From NCBI RefSeq assembly GCF_012911935.1, contig NZ_JAAXLA010000012.1, forward strand, positions 1-64,000: a DNA stretch of 64,000 bases, in the 5' to 3' direction. Below the pieces are notes generated by a model that worked only from the letters and a program-made list of their open reading frames with translations, made no database searches and was not told where the DNA came from. The stretch is from Pseudonocardia acidicola. GTDB taxonomy: Bacteria; Actinomycetota; Actinomycetes; Mycobacteriales; Pseudonocardiaceae. The position numbers and the translations under genes are program-made. This document shows, one piece after another, positions 1-8,935 of the stretch; position 1 is the stretch's first letter; each line of letters begins with the position of its first letter.

Positions 1-860
1 CCGACCTGGTCGCCCGCACCGGGCTGGACCGCGGGCTGGAGGTGTTGCCCGGCCCCGACGGGTTCGCCGCGCTGGAGGCCGCGGGCCTGGGGCTGACCAG
101 CCCGGAGTTGGCCACCGTGCTGGCGCATGCCAAGCTCGATCTCACCCGGCGGCTGGTCGACACCGACCTGCCGGAGGTTCCCGCGTTCGCCGCCCGGCTG
201 GCCGGGTACTTCCCGCACCCGCTGCGCGAGCGTTTCCCGGCCGCGATCGCCGCCCACCCGCTGCGCCGGGAGATCGTCGCCACGCTGCTGGTCAACGAGA
301 TGGTCGACCACGCCGGGATCAGCTACGCGTTCCGGCTCGGCGAGGAACTGGCCGCCGGGGTCGCCGACGCGGTCCGCGCCTTTGCGGTGAGCACCGCGGT
401 GTTCGACCTGCCCGGGTTGTGGGCGCAGGCCCGCCACCCCGACGTGCCGGTCGCGGTGGCCGACCGCATCGTGCTGGACTCCCGGCGGCTGCTCGACCGG
501 GCGTCGCGCTGGTTCCTCACCAACCGGCCGCAGCCGCTCGCGGTGGGCGCGGAGACCGCGCGCTTCGGTCCGCCGGTGCGCATGCTGGCGCCCCGGCTGC
601 CGGAGTTGCTGCGCGGGCGCGAGGCCGAAGCGGTCGGCAGGCGGGCCGAGGCGCTGACCGGGCGCGGCGTACCGCCCGCGCCGGCGCTGCGATCAGCGGC
701 GCTGCCGCACGGCCTCGGGCTGCTCGACGTGGTCGAGGTGGCCGAACCGGCCGACCGGGCCCGCGCGCGGCTGCCCGTCGAGGAGGTGGCCGAGCTGTAC
801 TTCGCCCTGTCGGAGCGACAGGGAGCGGCCGCGGAGACCAGGCCCTTGCCGGCGTCGTAG
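1..860 (+). CDS. NAD-specific glutamate dehydrogenase (large GDH), C-terminal part; 5' end outside window
   Basis: This reading frame is open from the first bases of the window and stops at TAG 858-860, leaving about 285 residues. They match the C-terminal helical region of the 1500-1650-residue bacterial NAD-glutamate dehydrogenases, which deaminate glutamate to 2-oxoglutarate. Recognisable family blocks are LTSPELATVLAHAKLDL, a YFPHPLRERF-like block, HPLRREIVATLLVNEMVDH and a RRLLDRASRWFL block. The catalytic GDH domain lies upstream and cannot be seen. The gene converges on a DUF2267 gene with a 13-base gap. Confidence is high for the family; intactness of the full gene is unknown. Confidence 0.9.
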   Translation, partial: DLVARTGLDRGLEVLPGPDGFAALEAAGLGLTSPELATVLAHAKLDLTRRLVDTDLPEVPAFAARLAGYFPHPLRERFPAAIAAHPLRREIVATLLVNEMVDHAGISYAFRLGEELAAGVADAVRAFAVSTAVFDLPGLWAQARHPDVPVAVADRIVLDSRRLLDRASRWFLTNRPQPLAVGAETARFGPPVRMLAPRLPELLRGREAEAVGRRAEALTGRGVPPAPALRSAALPHGLGLLDVVEVAEPADRARARLPVEEVAELYFALSERQGAAAETRPLPAS

Positions 861-873
861 CCCGAAGCCGGCC

Positions 874-1254
874 TCAGGCCGTCACCCTCAGGATCTCCTC
901 GAACTCCTGCGGCAGTTGCGCGAGCGCATCGCGGAACTCCTTGTCCCCGACAGCGTCACGCAGCGTCATCAGGACCGCGCGCACGGCGTCGAGGGTGAAC
1001 CAGCCGGGGTCGCCGGCCCGGACTCGTGCCCGGTCGACGAAGGCGGACAACCCGAAGCTCAGGGCGGGTTTCCGGACCGACCTCTGCAGGGAGGGCCGCA
1101 GCGGCTCAGGGACCAGCGAGGCCAGATCGTCGGCCTCGCCGCCGCTGATGCGTTCCGCCAGCGTCTCCAGGACGGCGCGGCTGATGACCTCCGCCTGCTC
1201 GCGGGACATCCCCGCGCGTTCGGACACCTTTGCGATGAACTCCTCGTACGTCAT
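874..1254 (-). CDS. DUF2267 family protein
   Basis: A 126-residue acidic, helical protein starting at ATG (MTYEEFIAKVSERAGMS) with the DUF2267 layout: an N-terminal helix pair with S-R-E-Q-A-E, then a 'LAERISGGEADDLASLVPE' block. The biochemical role of the family is not established. The gene is often stress-associated in actinobacteria, which is background and not shown here. There is no signal peptide, membrane segment or cysteine. Upstream, at 1312-1350, is a 14-bp inverted repeat that overlaps a possible stress-sigma-like promoter. The gene lies downstream of, and in the same direction as, the first glycosyltransferase, but a 259-base gap makes co-transcription doubtful. Confidence 0.85.
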   Translation of the reverse strand: MTYEEFIAKVSERAGMSREQAEVISRAVLETLAERISGGEADDLASLVPEPLRPSLQRSVRKPALSFGLSAFVDRARVRAGDPGWFTLDAVRAVLMTLRDAVGDKEFRDALAQLPQEFEEILRVTA

Positions 1255-1311
1255 GGCTGTCTCTCGCTTCCGCCGGGGCCAGGGCCGACACGGGTCCGCG
1301 TACGGCCGGAC

Positions 1312-1350
1312 AGATCGGTATAACCCCGAGCGCCGCGGTTACACCGATCT
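1312..1350. promoter_or_regulatory. 14-bp inverted repeat upstream of the DUF2267 gene
   Basis: The arms AGATCGGTATAACC (1312-1325) and GGTTACACCGATCT (1337-1350) pair at 13 of 14 positions around an 11-base spacer. The repeat lies 58-96 bases upstream of the minus-strand DUF2267 start. Read on the minus strand it also contains GTGT-N15-GGTTAT, which resembles the GTTT-N15-GGGTAT promoters of actinobacterial SigF/SigB factors. It could be an operator over a promoter, or a terminator for the upstream glycosyltransferase. No T-run follows, which argues against the latter. Confidence 0.5.
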
Positions 1351-1513
1351 CCCCCCGCGGCCGCCCCGGTAGGTGAGCACGAACGTCGTCGTCGTCGTTC
1401 CTCCTCGGTCCCCGTCGAGCCGTTGCGAGCCCGACGCACAGACGACGATCGGCACCCGCCCACATCGACAGGTCCGCCGGCGAACTTCTCCGCCGGTGCG
1501 GGAGACGACGTCA

Positions 1514-2605
1514 TCACCCCAGTGTCGCGTAGACGGCGAGAGTGGCGGCTGCGGTGGCCTCCCAGGAGAAGCGCCGGGCGCGGATGCGCCCGCGGCGGGC
1601 CAGCTCGGCGCGCGCCTCCTCGTCCAGCAGCAGCCGGCTCGCGGCCTCGCCCAGCTCGGCGGCGGAGCCGACCAGCACGGCCGCGTCGCCGGCCACCTCC
1701 GGAACCGCCCCTCCCGCGACGGCCACGACGGGCAGCCCGGCGGCCATGGCCTCGACGATGGGCATGCCGAAGCCCTCGTGTGCGGAGGAGGAGAGCAGCA
1801 GGCGGGCGTTCTCCAGCAGCCAGCGCGCCTCGCCGTCCCGGACGTAACCGAGGCCGATCACGTCGGCGGAGCTCAGCCCGTGGGCCCGGAGCCGGCCGTC
1901 GAGATCGATCGTCCGATCCACGTGGCCGGCGATGACCAGGCGACCGGAACCGGTGCGCCGGCGCACCTCGCGCAGCGCCTTCAGCGCACCGGGGAGGTTC
2001 TTGCGGGCGTTCACGCTGCCCAGCATCAGCAGAAACGGTGCTCCCGCGTCCGGGAGCCCGGCCGGGACGGCGGCCGCGGCGGTTCGGGGCCGCGGCGCGA
2101 GGGCCACGGTGGTGGTGCGGCCCTCTAGCTCGGGCAACCAGTCGAGAAGCTCCCCACGGGAGTGCTCGGACACCGTGATCACCGCGCCGGCCCGGCGCAG
2201 CAGCGACGGCAGGGCCTGGGCCAGCGCGCGCTGCGCCGCGCTCACGTCCTCGGGATGCCGGACGAACCACAGGTCGTGCACCGTCACCACGACGGGGACG
2301 CGCCACGACGGCGGGGCCACGAAGTTGGTGCCGTGGAACACGTCGGCGCGCAGGAGGGCGTCCAGCGGCGGCAGACCGGTGTGCCGCCAGCACCACCACA
2401 ACGGGCGGGCCGGCAGCGGGCGACGGACGAGCCCGATCCGCGGTGACGGGGGGACTGCGGCCGCCGCCGCGTGCCAGCTGAAGGGCAGCAGGCGGACCTG
2501 GTCGACGCCGGGCTGCTTCGCGAGCGCGGCGGCCAGCCAGTAGGTGTACCAACCGATGCCGGTGAGTTCCCCGATCAGCGGGGTCCCGTCGAGCCCGACC
2601 CGCAT
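1514..2605 (-). CDS. GT4-family glycosyltransferase
   Basis: 363 residues from ATG at 2605 (MRVGLDGTPLIGELTGIGWYT). The frame stays open further upstream, but GT4 homology begins at this methionine. It is a GT-B fold enzyme predicted to be cytoplasmic or membrane-associated and to transfer a sugar from a nucleotide donor to a growing glycan. Seen in order: an N-terminal Rossmann domain with the glycine loop GELTGIGWYTYW, 'VTVHDLWFVRHPE', 'LMLGSVNARKNL' at the domain junction, and the donor-binding E-x7-E in HEGFGMPIVEAMAAGLPVV. Donor and acceptor are not predictable. It is the outermost gene of the polysaccharide locus and is divergent from the acyltransferase. Confidence 0.9.
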   Translation of the reverse strand: MRVGLDGTPLIGELTGIGWYTYWLAAALAKQPGVDQVRLLPFSWHAAAAAVPPSPRIGLVRRPLPARPLWWCWRHTGLPPLDALLRADVFHGTNFVAPPSWRVPVVVTVHDLWFVRHPEDVSAAQRALAQALPSLLRRAGAVITVSEHSRGELLDWLPELEGRTTTVALAPRPRTAAAAVPAGLPDAGAPFLLMLGSVNARKNLPGALKALREVRRRTGSGRLVIAGHVDRTIDLDGRLRAHGLSSADVIGLGYVRDGEARWLLENARLLLSSSAHEGFGMPIVEAMAAGLPVVAVAGGAVPEVAGDAAVLVGSAAELGEAASRLLLDEEARAELARRGRIRARRFSWEATAAATLAVYATLG

Positions 2606-2705
2606 GTCCCGCAGGCTATCCGGGGCCGTCGCGCTCCGCGTCGCCGCTGGCGGTCGGGAGCGGTTGCCGGGAGCATGGGTGCGAACCCGGTTAAGGGGAG
2701 CAGGT

Positions 2706-3977
2706 GTGAGGGTCGACCAGCGCGTCCGCCGCGTCGCCCATCCGCCCGGTCCCCCGGTGGACGCGGCAGCGCCCGCGCGTGACGGCGAAGGGTCCGCCGC
2801 CGCGGCCACCCGGCGGGGCCGGTTGGAGTTCCTCGACGCACTCCGTGGCATCGCTGTGCTCACCGTCGTCGTGCAGCACATCGGGGACTACCAGTGGATC
2901 GGGCTGCTCGGCTGGTCGGAACACTGGTTCCGGCTGGGCGAGTTCGGCGTGCTGCTCTTCTTCTGCTGCAGCGGCTTCATCATCCCGGCGTCGCTGGAGC
3001 GCCGCAACGACCTCGTCGAGTTCTGGATCGGGCGGGCGTTCCGGCTCTGGCCGCTCTACCTGACGGTGACCGGGGTGCTCCTGGCGGCCTGGGAGCGGGT
3101 GCCGCGGCCGGCGGGATACCGGCCCGTCGAGGACAGCGTGGTCAACCTCACGATGCTGCAGGTCTTCTCGACCCGCCCCCTGCTGATCGGTGCCTCCTGG
3201 ACCCTGGGTTACGAGCTCGTCTTCTACCTGCTCGTCTCCGTGCTCTTCCTCCTCGGCTGGCACCGGCGGAGCACGGCGTCGGCGACGGTGCTCCTGATCT
3301 GCGCGCTCGGGCTCGGCGGCGCGACCACGACCTACATGCTCCAGCTGCGGCCCGAACACTGGTGGACCCAGCCCGCTGCGGCCCTGCTCCTGGTCGGGCT
3401 CGCCGCCTCCCGGCTGCCCAGCTGGCGGCTGCGGGCCGCGACCGTCGGGATGGCCCTGGTGGTGATCGCCGCGCTGGCCAACCGCCCGCACCCGGCCTAC
3501 TTCACCCTGCTGGTGTTCTCGTGCATGTTCGTCGGCACGGTGCTCTACCGGTGGACCGCCGCCCAGACGAGCGGGCGCAACGCCGCCGCGGTGTTCGGTC
3601 TGGCCCTGGTCGTGATCGTGGCGGCCCAGCACACGTGGCATCACGGCTACACCGAACCGCTCAGCGGCGAGACCCCTCGGTGGTGGACCGAGGCCGCCAC
3701 CTTCCTGGCAGCCGTCCTGGTCTTCGGCGCCGCGTTCCTGCTGCGGCATCGCCGGTGGCCCCGCCCGCTGACCTACCTGGGGGCCATCAGCTACTCCGTC
3801 TACCTGCTGCACGCCCTGGTCCTCATCGTCGTCCCCGAGCTGCCGGGCCGACCGTGGGTGAACTTCGTGACGCTGTCGGCGATCACGCTGGTCGGCTCCG
3901 TGCTGACCCACCACCTCCTGGAACAGCCGGCGATCGCCTTCGGCCGGCGTATCGCCGCGGCCCGGCGGACGGCCTGA
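2706..3977 (+). CDS. Acyltransferase family 3 membrane protein (polysaccharide O-acylation)
   Basis: 423 residues from GTG at 2706, chosen because AAGGGGAG lies about 6 bases upstream; the frame extends further back without homology. It is a polytopic inner-membrane protein with about ten hydrophobic segments. Family marks include FLDALRGIAVLTVVVQHI with the catalytic-type His, 'GRAFRLWPLYLTV' and 'WTLGYELVFYLL'. Members move acetyl or other short acyl groups from a cytoplasmic acyl donor onto extracytoplasmic sugars. The location among glycosyltransferases suggests O-acylation of the locus glycan. Its stop is one base from the next start, so translation is probably coupled. Confidence 0.88.
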   Translation: MRVDQRVRRVAHPPGPPVDAAAPARDGEGSAAAATRRGRLEFLDALRGIAVLTVVVQHIGDYQWIGLLGWSEHWFRLGEFGVLLFFCCSGFIIPASLERRNDLVEFWIGRAFRLWPLYLTVTGVLLAAWERVPRPAGYRPVEDSVVNLTMLQVFSTRPLLIGASWTLGYELVFYLLVSVLFLLGWHRRSTASATVLLICALGLGGATTTYMLQLRPEHWWTQPAAALLLVGLAASRLPSWRLRAATVGMALVVIAALANRPHPAYFTLLVFSCMFVGTVLYRWTAAQTSGRNAAAVFGLALVVIVAAQHTWHHGYTEPLSGETPRWWTEAATFLAAVLVFGAAFLLRHRRWPRPLTYLGAISYSVYLLHALVLIVVPELPGRPWVNFVTLSAITLVGSVLTHHLLEQPAIAFGRRIAAARRTA

Positions 3978-3978
3978 G

Positions 3979-5652
3979 GTGCACGCCACGCGGCCCGAGG
4001 GGCGGGAGCGGCCCGCTACCGCCGGCCGGACGCGGCCGGGACCGGAGACGCATGCCCGGTTCCTGCCGGCTGCTGCAACGCTGCTGGTCGCGGTGCCGTT
4101 CATCGTGGTCGCGGTGCGCAGCCTGACAGCGAACCGGCACGTGCTGTTCGCCGGCGACCAGGCCCTGATCGGGCTCGATGTGGACGACGCCGCCCGTCTC
4201 GACCAGACCGTCGGCGCCTACTCCCGGTATCTCTGGGCCCATCCCGGCCCGGCGTGGTTCTACCTCCTGGCGCCGGTGCACCAGCTCTCCGGGGCGGGCA
4301 GTGCTGGGCTCGTCGCGGCGACGGCCGTGGTGAACGCGGTCTTCGCGGGCCTGCTCGTCGCCGTCGTCCACCGGCGGGGATCCCCGGTACCGACCCTGGT
4401 GGTGGCCGCGCTCGTGCTGGGCTTCGTCCTGCGCATGCCCGCGGCGTTCTTCGTGCAGGTGTGGAACCCCTTCGCCGTGCTGCTCCCCGCGGCGCTCCTG
4501 GTGGCCCTGGGCGCCGAGGCCGTCGCCCGCGCCGGCCTGTGTCACCTGCTCGCGACGGCGGTGGTGGGCAGCTACCTGCTCCAGACCCACGTCGGGACGC
4601 TGCCGCTGGTCGGGCTCGTCACCCTCGCCGCCGCGCTCGGTACGTGGCACGGCGCGCGGCGCCGTGGCCGGGAGGAGAACCGGCCCGTGCATCCGCGGCG
4701 CGCAGCCGTGCTGGGTGGGCTCCTGGTGCTGATCTGGCTGCCCCCCGTCGTGCAGCAGCTCACGGCGGCCCCCGGGCAGGGCAACCTGCGGCGGTTGGCG
4801 GCATTCTTCCTCCACCCCGGTGCGGGAGCGGTGGGCCACACACCGCGTGAGGCGGTGACCGCGGTGGGCCGGATGCTGGCGACGGCCCCGTACGGCCGGG
4901 GGCCCGGACCCCTGGAGATGGACGTCTCCGTGCTGCCCGGGTCGGTGATCGTGGCGCTGCTCGCCCAGGCCGGCGCAGCGGTCGTGCTGGTGGCGGCCGG
5001 GCGGCGGCTCGGGCAGTCGCGGGTGCAGTGGACCGGCCTGCTGGTACTGGTGGCGCTGGTCGCGGCGGTGGCCGCGGCGCGAACGGCCACCGGCCCGCTC
5101 TACTGGTACCTGATCGTCTGGGCCGGCGTCCTGCCGCTGTGCACCGCTATCGGCTACGCGGACCTGACCGCCGGTCTCCTCGCCCGCCGCTGGTGTCTCG
5201 TCGGGTCATCGGCGAGCGCACCGCTGCGCCGGTCGGTCGCCCCCGCGGTCGCCGGAGGCGTCGTGGCGGTGCTCGTGGCCGGGGCGTCGGTGTCCCTGGG
5301 CCGCGCGACGCCCGCCGTGCCCGACTCGGCCGGGGTGCACGCAGCGATGCCCCTGGTGAACGTGGCCCTCGGCGATCCGGGTGGCGCGCCGGCCGTCACC
5401 CTCGAACTGGACGACCACGAGCTGTGGCCCATCGCCGCGGGCGTCGCATACGACCTCACCGGGAAGGGTTACCGGGTGCTGGCCGGGCCCTCGATCGGAG
5501 ATCTGTTCGGCCCGCACCGGGTCATGCGCCACCCGGTGGGCCCCGTCGTCGTGCTCGCCGCGGCCGGGGCACCCGACGGGGGTGGCCGGCTGCTGGGCAC
5601 GTTCGGCACCGAGATCACGGCCGCCGAGCTCTACCTGCGCCCGCCCGGCTGA
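3979..5652 (+). CDS. Polytopic membrane protein, GT-C-like (unassigned)
   Basis: 557 residues from GTG at 3979, immediately after the acyltransferase stop. Roughly ten to twelve hydrophobic segments begin near residue 30. A first extracytoplasmic loop contains GDQALIGLDVDDAARLDQ, and a soluble tail of about 130 residues follows the last segments. An acidic first loop after membrane segment 1, many membrane spans and a periplasmic C-terminal domain resemble polyprenyl-phosphate-dependent GT-C glycosyltransferases, but I recognise no specific family. It could instead be a polymer-handling or flippase-like protein. The 3' end overlaps the convergent methyltransferase gene by 22 bases. Confidence 0.6.
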   Translation: MHATRPEGRERPATAGRTRPGPETHARFLPAAATLLVAVPFIVVAVRSLTANRHVLFAGDQALIGLDVDDAARLDQTVGAYSRYLWAHPGPAWFYLLAPVHQLSGAGSAGLVAATAVVNAVFAGLLVAVVHRRGSPVPTLVVAALVLGFVLRMPAAFFVQVWNPFAVLLPAALLVALGAEAVARAGLCHLLATAVVGSYLLQTHVGTLPLVGLVTLAAALGTWHGARRRGREENRPVHPRRAAVLGGLLVLIWLPPVVQQLTAAPGQGNLRRLAAFFLHPGAGAVGHTPREAVTAVGRMLATAPYGRGPGPLEMDVSVLPGSVIVALLAQAGAAVVLVAAGRRLGQSRVQWTGLLVLVALVAAVAAARTATGPLYWYLIVWAGVLPLCTAIGYADLTAGLLARRWCLVGSSASAPLRRSVAPAVAGGVVAVLVAGASVSLGRATPAVPDSAGVHAAMPLVNVALGDPGGAPAVTLELDDHELWPIAAGVAYDLTGKGYRVLAGPSIGDLFGPHRVMRHPVGPVVVLAAAGAPDGGGRLLGTFGTEITAAELYLRPPG

Positions 5653-6971
5653 TCGTTCCCGGCGGCCGCCGTCCGGGCCACGACGGCGTACTCCTGCGGG
5701 CCGAAGAGCACGTGGTTGAGCCGGCGGAGCGCGTCGTTCACGGTGTTCGCGCCCGGCAGTGCGTCCTCATCGGCGAGCAGTGGCAGGTGGTAGGCCTCCG
5801 CCGGGCTGAAGAACCGCAGCCGGACGTCCCGGAACCCGGCCGATTCGCAGAGGAACGAGAACAACGCCGGGTGCAGCGGGCGGACGTGCGTGGGGTCGAG
5901 GACGTAGCTGTTGCCCAACACGATCAGCGACTCCGGATTGGGTGTCTCGGCGACGAAGAGCCCCCCAGGGCGCAGGCGCGACACCGACAGCGCCACGAAC
6001 TCCAGAAGGTCGTCCAGTTCGAGATGCTCGGCCAGGTGCGCCGAGAACACCGCGCCGACCGATGCCGGTGGGGTGCGGTGCAGGAAGCTCACCGCGTCCG
6101 TCTGCTCGACCGGAACGCCCCGCTCGGACGCCTCGGCCACCATGGCGGCGGCGCTGTCGACGCCGAGCACCGTGGCGCCCCGCTGCTGCAGCTCGGCAAG
6201 CAGTTCGCCGCGACCGCACCCGATGTCCACCACAGGCATGCCCGGTGGCAGGCCCGCCAGCAACAGGTCGGCGTACCGCTCGGACTGCGCCCGCAGCACG
6301 TCCTCCGGGGCGCCGCGGAAGCGCCGCTCGAAGGCCACGTAGTTGAAGGAGGCGGAGACCGGTGCCGGGTGGTCGCGGCCTGGTTCCGGTGCGGCGGCAG
6401 GCTGCCGCGCAGGGGCGGCCGGGCCGCCGGGCGAGGCGAGAGCGCGGCCCAGGTCGAGCACGGTGCGGTCGAGCTGCCGGACTCGCCGTTCGATCGCGTT
6501 CACCTGCTCACGCTGCTCGGCGAACCGCGTCCCTGCCCCGGCCAGACCGGTCGCGGGGGCGAAGGCCATGCCGAGCTCCTCCAGCTCCGCCTGCAGCGCG
6601 CGGACCTCGGCCTTGAGCAGCTCCAGGTTGATCCGGTTGGCCTCGATCTGGGCGGAGGCGACGACGGCCCGAACCTGCCGGCCGGCAAACTCGTCGAGCC
6701 GGCGCTGCAGCTCCCCGAACCGGCCGTCGGCGTCGGCGAGGCCCCGCTGCAGCTCCGCCAACCGGCCGTCGGCGTCGGCGACGCGCCGCCAGGTCGCGAC
6801 CGCCGCCCGCTTCGCCGTCCGCCTGGCGAGCGCCACGATGCGTGGCCCGACCCGCCCCGGGCGGCGCGCCGCGGTGCGCAGCCGTGCGACCGGCCCCGTG
6901 ACGGGCGGCTCCCCGCGGCGTCCCGGGAGCCGGCCGGCGGTGTCCTCCTGCAGTTCGGCGGGCAGGTTCAC
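5631..6971 (-). CDS. Class I SAM-dependent methyltransferase with N-terminal coiled coil
   Basis: 446 residues from GTG at 6971, which overlaps the upstream stop as GTGA. Residues of about 40-170 are rich in heptad-like Leu/Glu/Arg/Gln repeats (for example LAELQRGLADADGRFGELQ), predicting a long coiled coil. A Pro/Ala linker follows. The methyltransferase fold has motif I VVDIGCGRGELL near residue 248, then an acidic GVDS motif and a 'SRLRPGGLFVAETPNPES' post-motif. A methyltransferase joined to a coiled coil next to a Wzt with a carbohydrate-binding domain recalls WbdD-type chain terminators, although here the coiled coil precedes the enzyme. Terminal methylation of the glycan is inference. 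Confidence 0.8.
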   Translation of the reverse strand: MNLPAELQEDTAGRLPGRRGEPPVTGPVARLRTAARRPGRVGPRIVALARRTAKRAAVATWRRVADADGRLAELQRGLADADGRFGELQRRLDEFAGRQVRAVVASAQIEANRINLELLKAEVRALQAELEELGMAFAPATGLAGAGTRFAEQREQVNAIERRVRQLDRTVLDLGRALASPGGPAAPARQPAAAPEPGRDHPAPVSASFNYVAFERRFRGAPEDVLRAQSERYADLLLAGLPPGMPVVDIGCGRGELLAELQQRGATVLGVDSAAAMVAEASERGVPVEQTDAVSFLHRTPPASVGAVFSAHLAEHLELDDLLEFVALSVSRLRPGGLFVAETPNPESLIVLGNSYVLDPTHVRPLHPALFSFLCESAGFRDVRLRFFSPAEAYHLPLLADEDALPGANTVNDALRRLNHVLFGPQEYAVVARTAAAGNDQPGGRR

Positions 6972-7822
6972 GGGAGACCTCGCAGGGCCGCGACGGCATC
7001 CCGGGCCCGGGATCGGACGGCGGAGTCCGCCGGGGTGTGCAACGCGTCCAGCGCCCGGGCGAGCCCGTCGGCCGCATCGGCCGGGCCGCGGGAGCGGGGG
7101 AGTCGCTCGATGACGCCCTCGGCGCTCCACCGGCGCTCGTAGAGCCGGCGTCCCGCCCAGGACAACGCGGCGGCGGTGCGTTCGTCGCCGGCGAGCTGCG
7201 CGGCGGCCGCCCGACGGCCCTGCGCGTCGCCGGCGACCCGTACCTGCTCGCCGTCCACCGCCCCCAGGGCTGCCGCGGTGGCCGGGTCGGTCACCGTCGG
7301 GGCGGCCCAGGCCAGCGCCCGCAGCGCACCGACCGGATCGGTCGCGATGACCGAGCAGGCCAGCCCGGCGGCGGCGTCCTCGACCCCGGCCGGCACCTCC
7401 GCACCGTCCCACCGCCAGCTGCCGGCGACGACCCCGGCGCACGCGGGACCGGCCAGCCGGCGGGCGAGCCGGATCCGCCGCCGGGTGAACGGGAGCACCG
7501 GACGAGCCTGCGGGTACTCCGGGTAGCGCCCGAGGACGACGCAGCGCTCGTCGGGGATGATCTCCGGGGCGAGCAGCGCCGCCGCCGACCGCGCCGGCTC
7601 CCGATCGGGCCGCAGGGCGGCGACCCAGACCACCAGCGGGACACCGGGCGGCGGCTGGGCACCGTGGTGCCACACCACCGCATCCCAGGAGGGGGCGGTC
7701 TCGTCGGTGGTGGCGGCGAGGTCACAGACGCGGGCGAGCCGGCGCAGCGCGGCCTGCAGCCGCGCGTCGACCGGAGCGCTGAGCGATGTGCCCAGCACAC
7801 GCCGCGCCACGTCCGCGCTCAC
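6968..7822 (-). CDS. Uncharacterised protein, probable degenerate GT-B-like glycosyltransferase
   Basis: 284 residues from GTG at 7822, joined by GTGA overlaps to the gene on each side. The C-terminal third reads like a GT4 donor domain: 'ALRALAWAAPTVTDPATAAALG', then 'DGEQVRVAGD', then a long helix ending RRLYERRWSAEGVIERL. The E-x7-E nucleotide-sugar motif is absent and the N-terminal domain is short. It may be a non-catalytic partner of the neighbouring glycosyltransferase or a divergent enzyme. The reading frame is intact and the coding bias is normal, so it is not an obvious pseudogene. Confidence 0.6.
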   Translation of the reverse strand: MSADVARRVLGTSLSAPVDARLQAALRRLARVCDLAATTDETAPSWDAVVWHHGAQPPPGVPLVVWVAALRPDREPARSAAALLAPEIIPDERCVVLGRYPEYPQARPVLPFTRRRIRLARRLAGPACAGVVAGSWRWDGAEVPAGVEDAAAGLACSVIATDPVGALRALAWAAPTVTDPATAAALGAVDGEQVRVAGDAQGRRAAAAQLAGDERTAAALSWAGRRLYERRWSAEGVIERLPRSRGPADAADGLARALDALHTPADSAVRSRARDAVAALRGLP

Positions 7823-8832
7823 CGGGGTAGCAGGGTGGTGACGACGTGGTCCCAGCTCAGGTCGGCCACCCGGGCCAGCCCGGCGGCGCCCATCCGCTCG
7901 GCCAGCGCGGGGTCCTCGGCGAACCGGTCCACCGCACGACCGAGCTGTTCGCGGGATCCGTCGGTGATGATGCCGTTCACCCCGTCCTCCACCCACTCGA
8001 GCACGCCGCCCGCGTCGCACGCCGTGATGACCGGCTTGCCGGCGTAGAAGGCCTGCAACGTGACGTAGCCGTAGTCCTCGTCGAACGGGGCGTAGACGAC
8101 AGCCAGCGCGCCGGCGTAGAGCTCGACGAGCCGGTCGTCGGAGACGAAACCGGGCAGCTCGACGCGTTCGGCGACACCGGCTGCCGCCGCCCGGGCCTCG
8201 AGGTCACCCCGCATGCCGCCCCGCCCGGCGATCACCGCGCGGACGCCGCCGCGGGCCGCGGCCACCGCCTCGACGACGAGTTCGGGGCGCTTGTTGGCCT
8301 CCAGCCGGGTGGGGACGAACACGTAGTCCCCGAACGGACCGGGGTGCAGCGAGTCGTGCAGCGGCGGCGGGTGGTACAGCGGCTCGCCCCGCAGCCCGTT
8401 GAACCGGGCGAGCCGATCGGCCACGACGCCGGAGGTGGTGAAGACGCGGTGCGCCTCGCCGAGGGCGCGGGCATCCCACTCGGTCAGCTGACGCTGGACC
8501 TCCAGCGAGGTGTCGTCCAGCCCGATGTCGGACCAGCCGGCGTCCACGGCGTCGTAGGCGCCGCGGTGCTGATGGAACAGCCACACCACCTTCCGCGGGT
8601 GCCGCACGTAGTAGGAGGGGAAGTTCGTCGCCACCACGAGATCGGCATCCACCGGCAGCATCCGCCACGCCAGCGCGCTGTCGAACAGCCGGCCCTTCTC
8701 CCAGGCCACCGGCAGCCGCACCAGGTCGGCACGATGGCCCGCGGACCCCAGTGCGGCCACCAGGTTGTGCATGTGGAGCTCGGCGCCCCCCGTGGTGAAC
8801 GGCACCTGGGCCCCGCAGACGACGACATCCAC
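7819..8832 (-). CDS. GT4-family glycosyltransferase with E-x7-Q variant
   Basis: 337 residues from GTG at 8832 (VDVVVCGAQVPFTTGG), preceded by GAGGAG nine bases upstream. The N-terminal glycine loop PFTTGGAELH, 'KVVWLFHQHRGAYD', 'FVPTRLEANKRPELVVEAV' and a donor-site segment 'FDEDYGYVTLQAFYAGKPVI' place it among GT4 mannosyltransferase-like enzymes of polysaccharide loci. The second glutamate of the usual E-x7-E is glutamine here. The gene heads a tight run with the GT-B-like and coiled-coil methyltransferase genes. Sugar specificity is unknown. Confidence 0.88.
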   Translation of the reverse strand: MDVVVCGAQVPFTTGGAELHMHNLVAALGSAGHRADLVRLPVAWEKGRLFDSALAWRMLPVDADLVVATNFPSYYVRHPRKVVWLFHQHRGAYDAVDAGWSDIGLDDTSLEVQRQLTEWDARALGEAHRVFTTSGVVADRLARFNGLRGEPLYHPPPLHDSLHPGPFGDYVFVPTRLEANKRPELVVEAVAAARGGVRAVIAGRGGMRGDLEARAAAAGVAERVELPGFVSDDRLVELYAGALAVVYAPFDEDYGYVTLQAFYAGKPVITACDAGGVLEWVEDGVNGIITDGSREQLGRAVDRFAEDPALAERMGAAGLARVADLSWDHVVTTLLPR

Positions 8833-8935
8833 CTCGTGCAACTCCTCGGCAGGTGGAGGGCTGAGGTGGCCGGACCTTACCAAGCACAGGCCGCGGCCGG
8901 GTCAAGAAATGTGGCCCCACGGGCCGGAGCCGGCG

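Noticed and set aside
1251..2552. Long Arg/Pro/Gly-rich reading frames on the opposite strand of real genes, here and throughout the window
   Set aside because: They are antisense products of high-GC codon bias, with no motifs, starts or ribosome binding sites.
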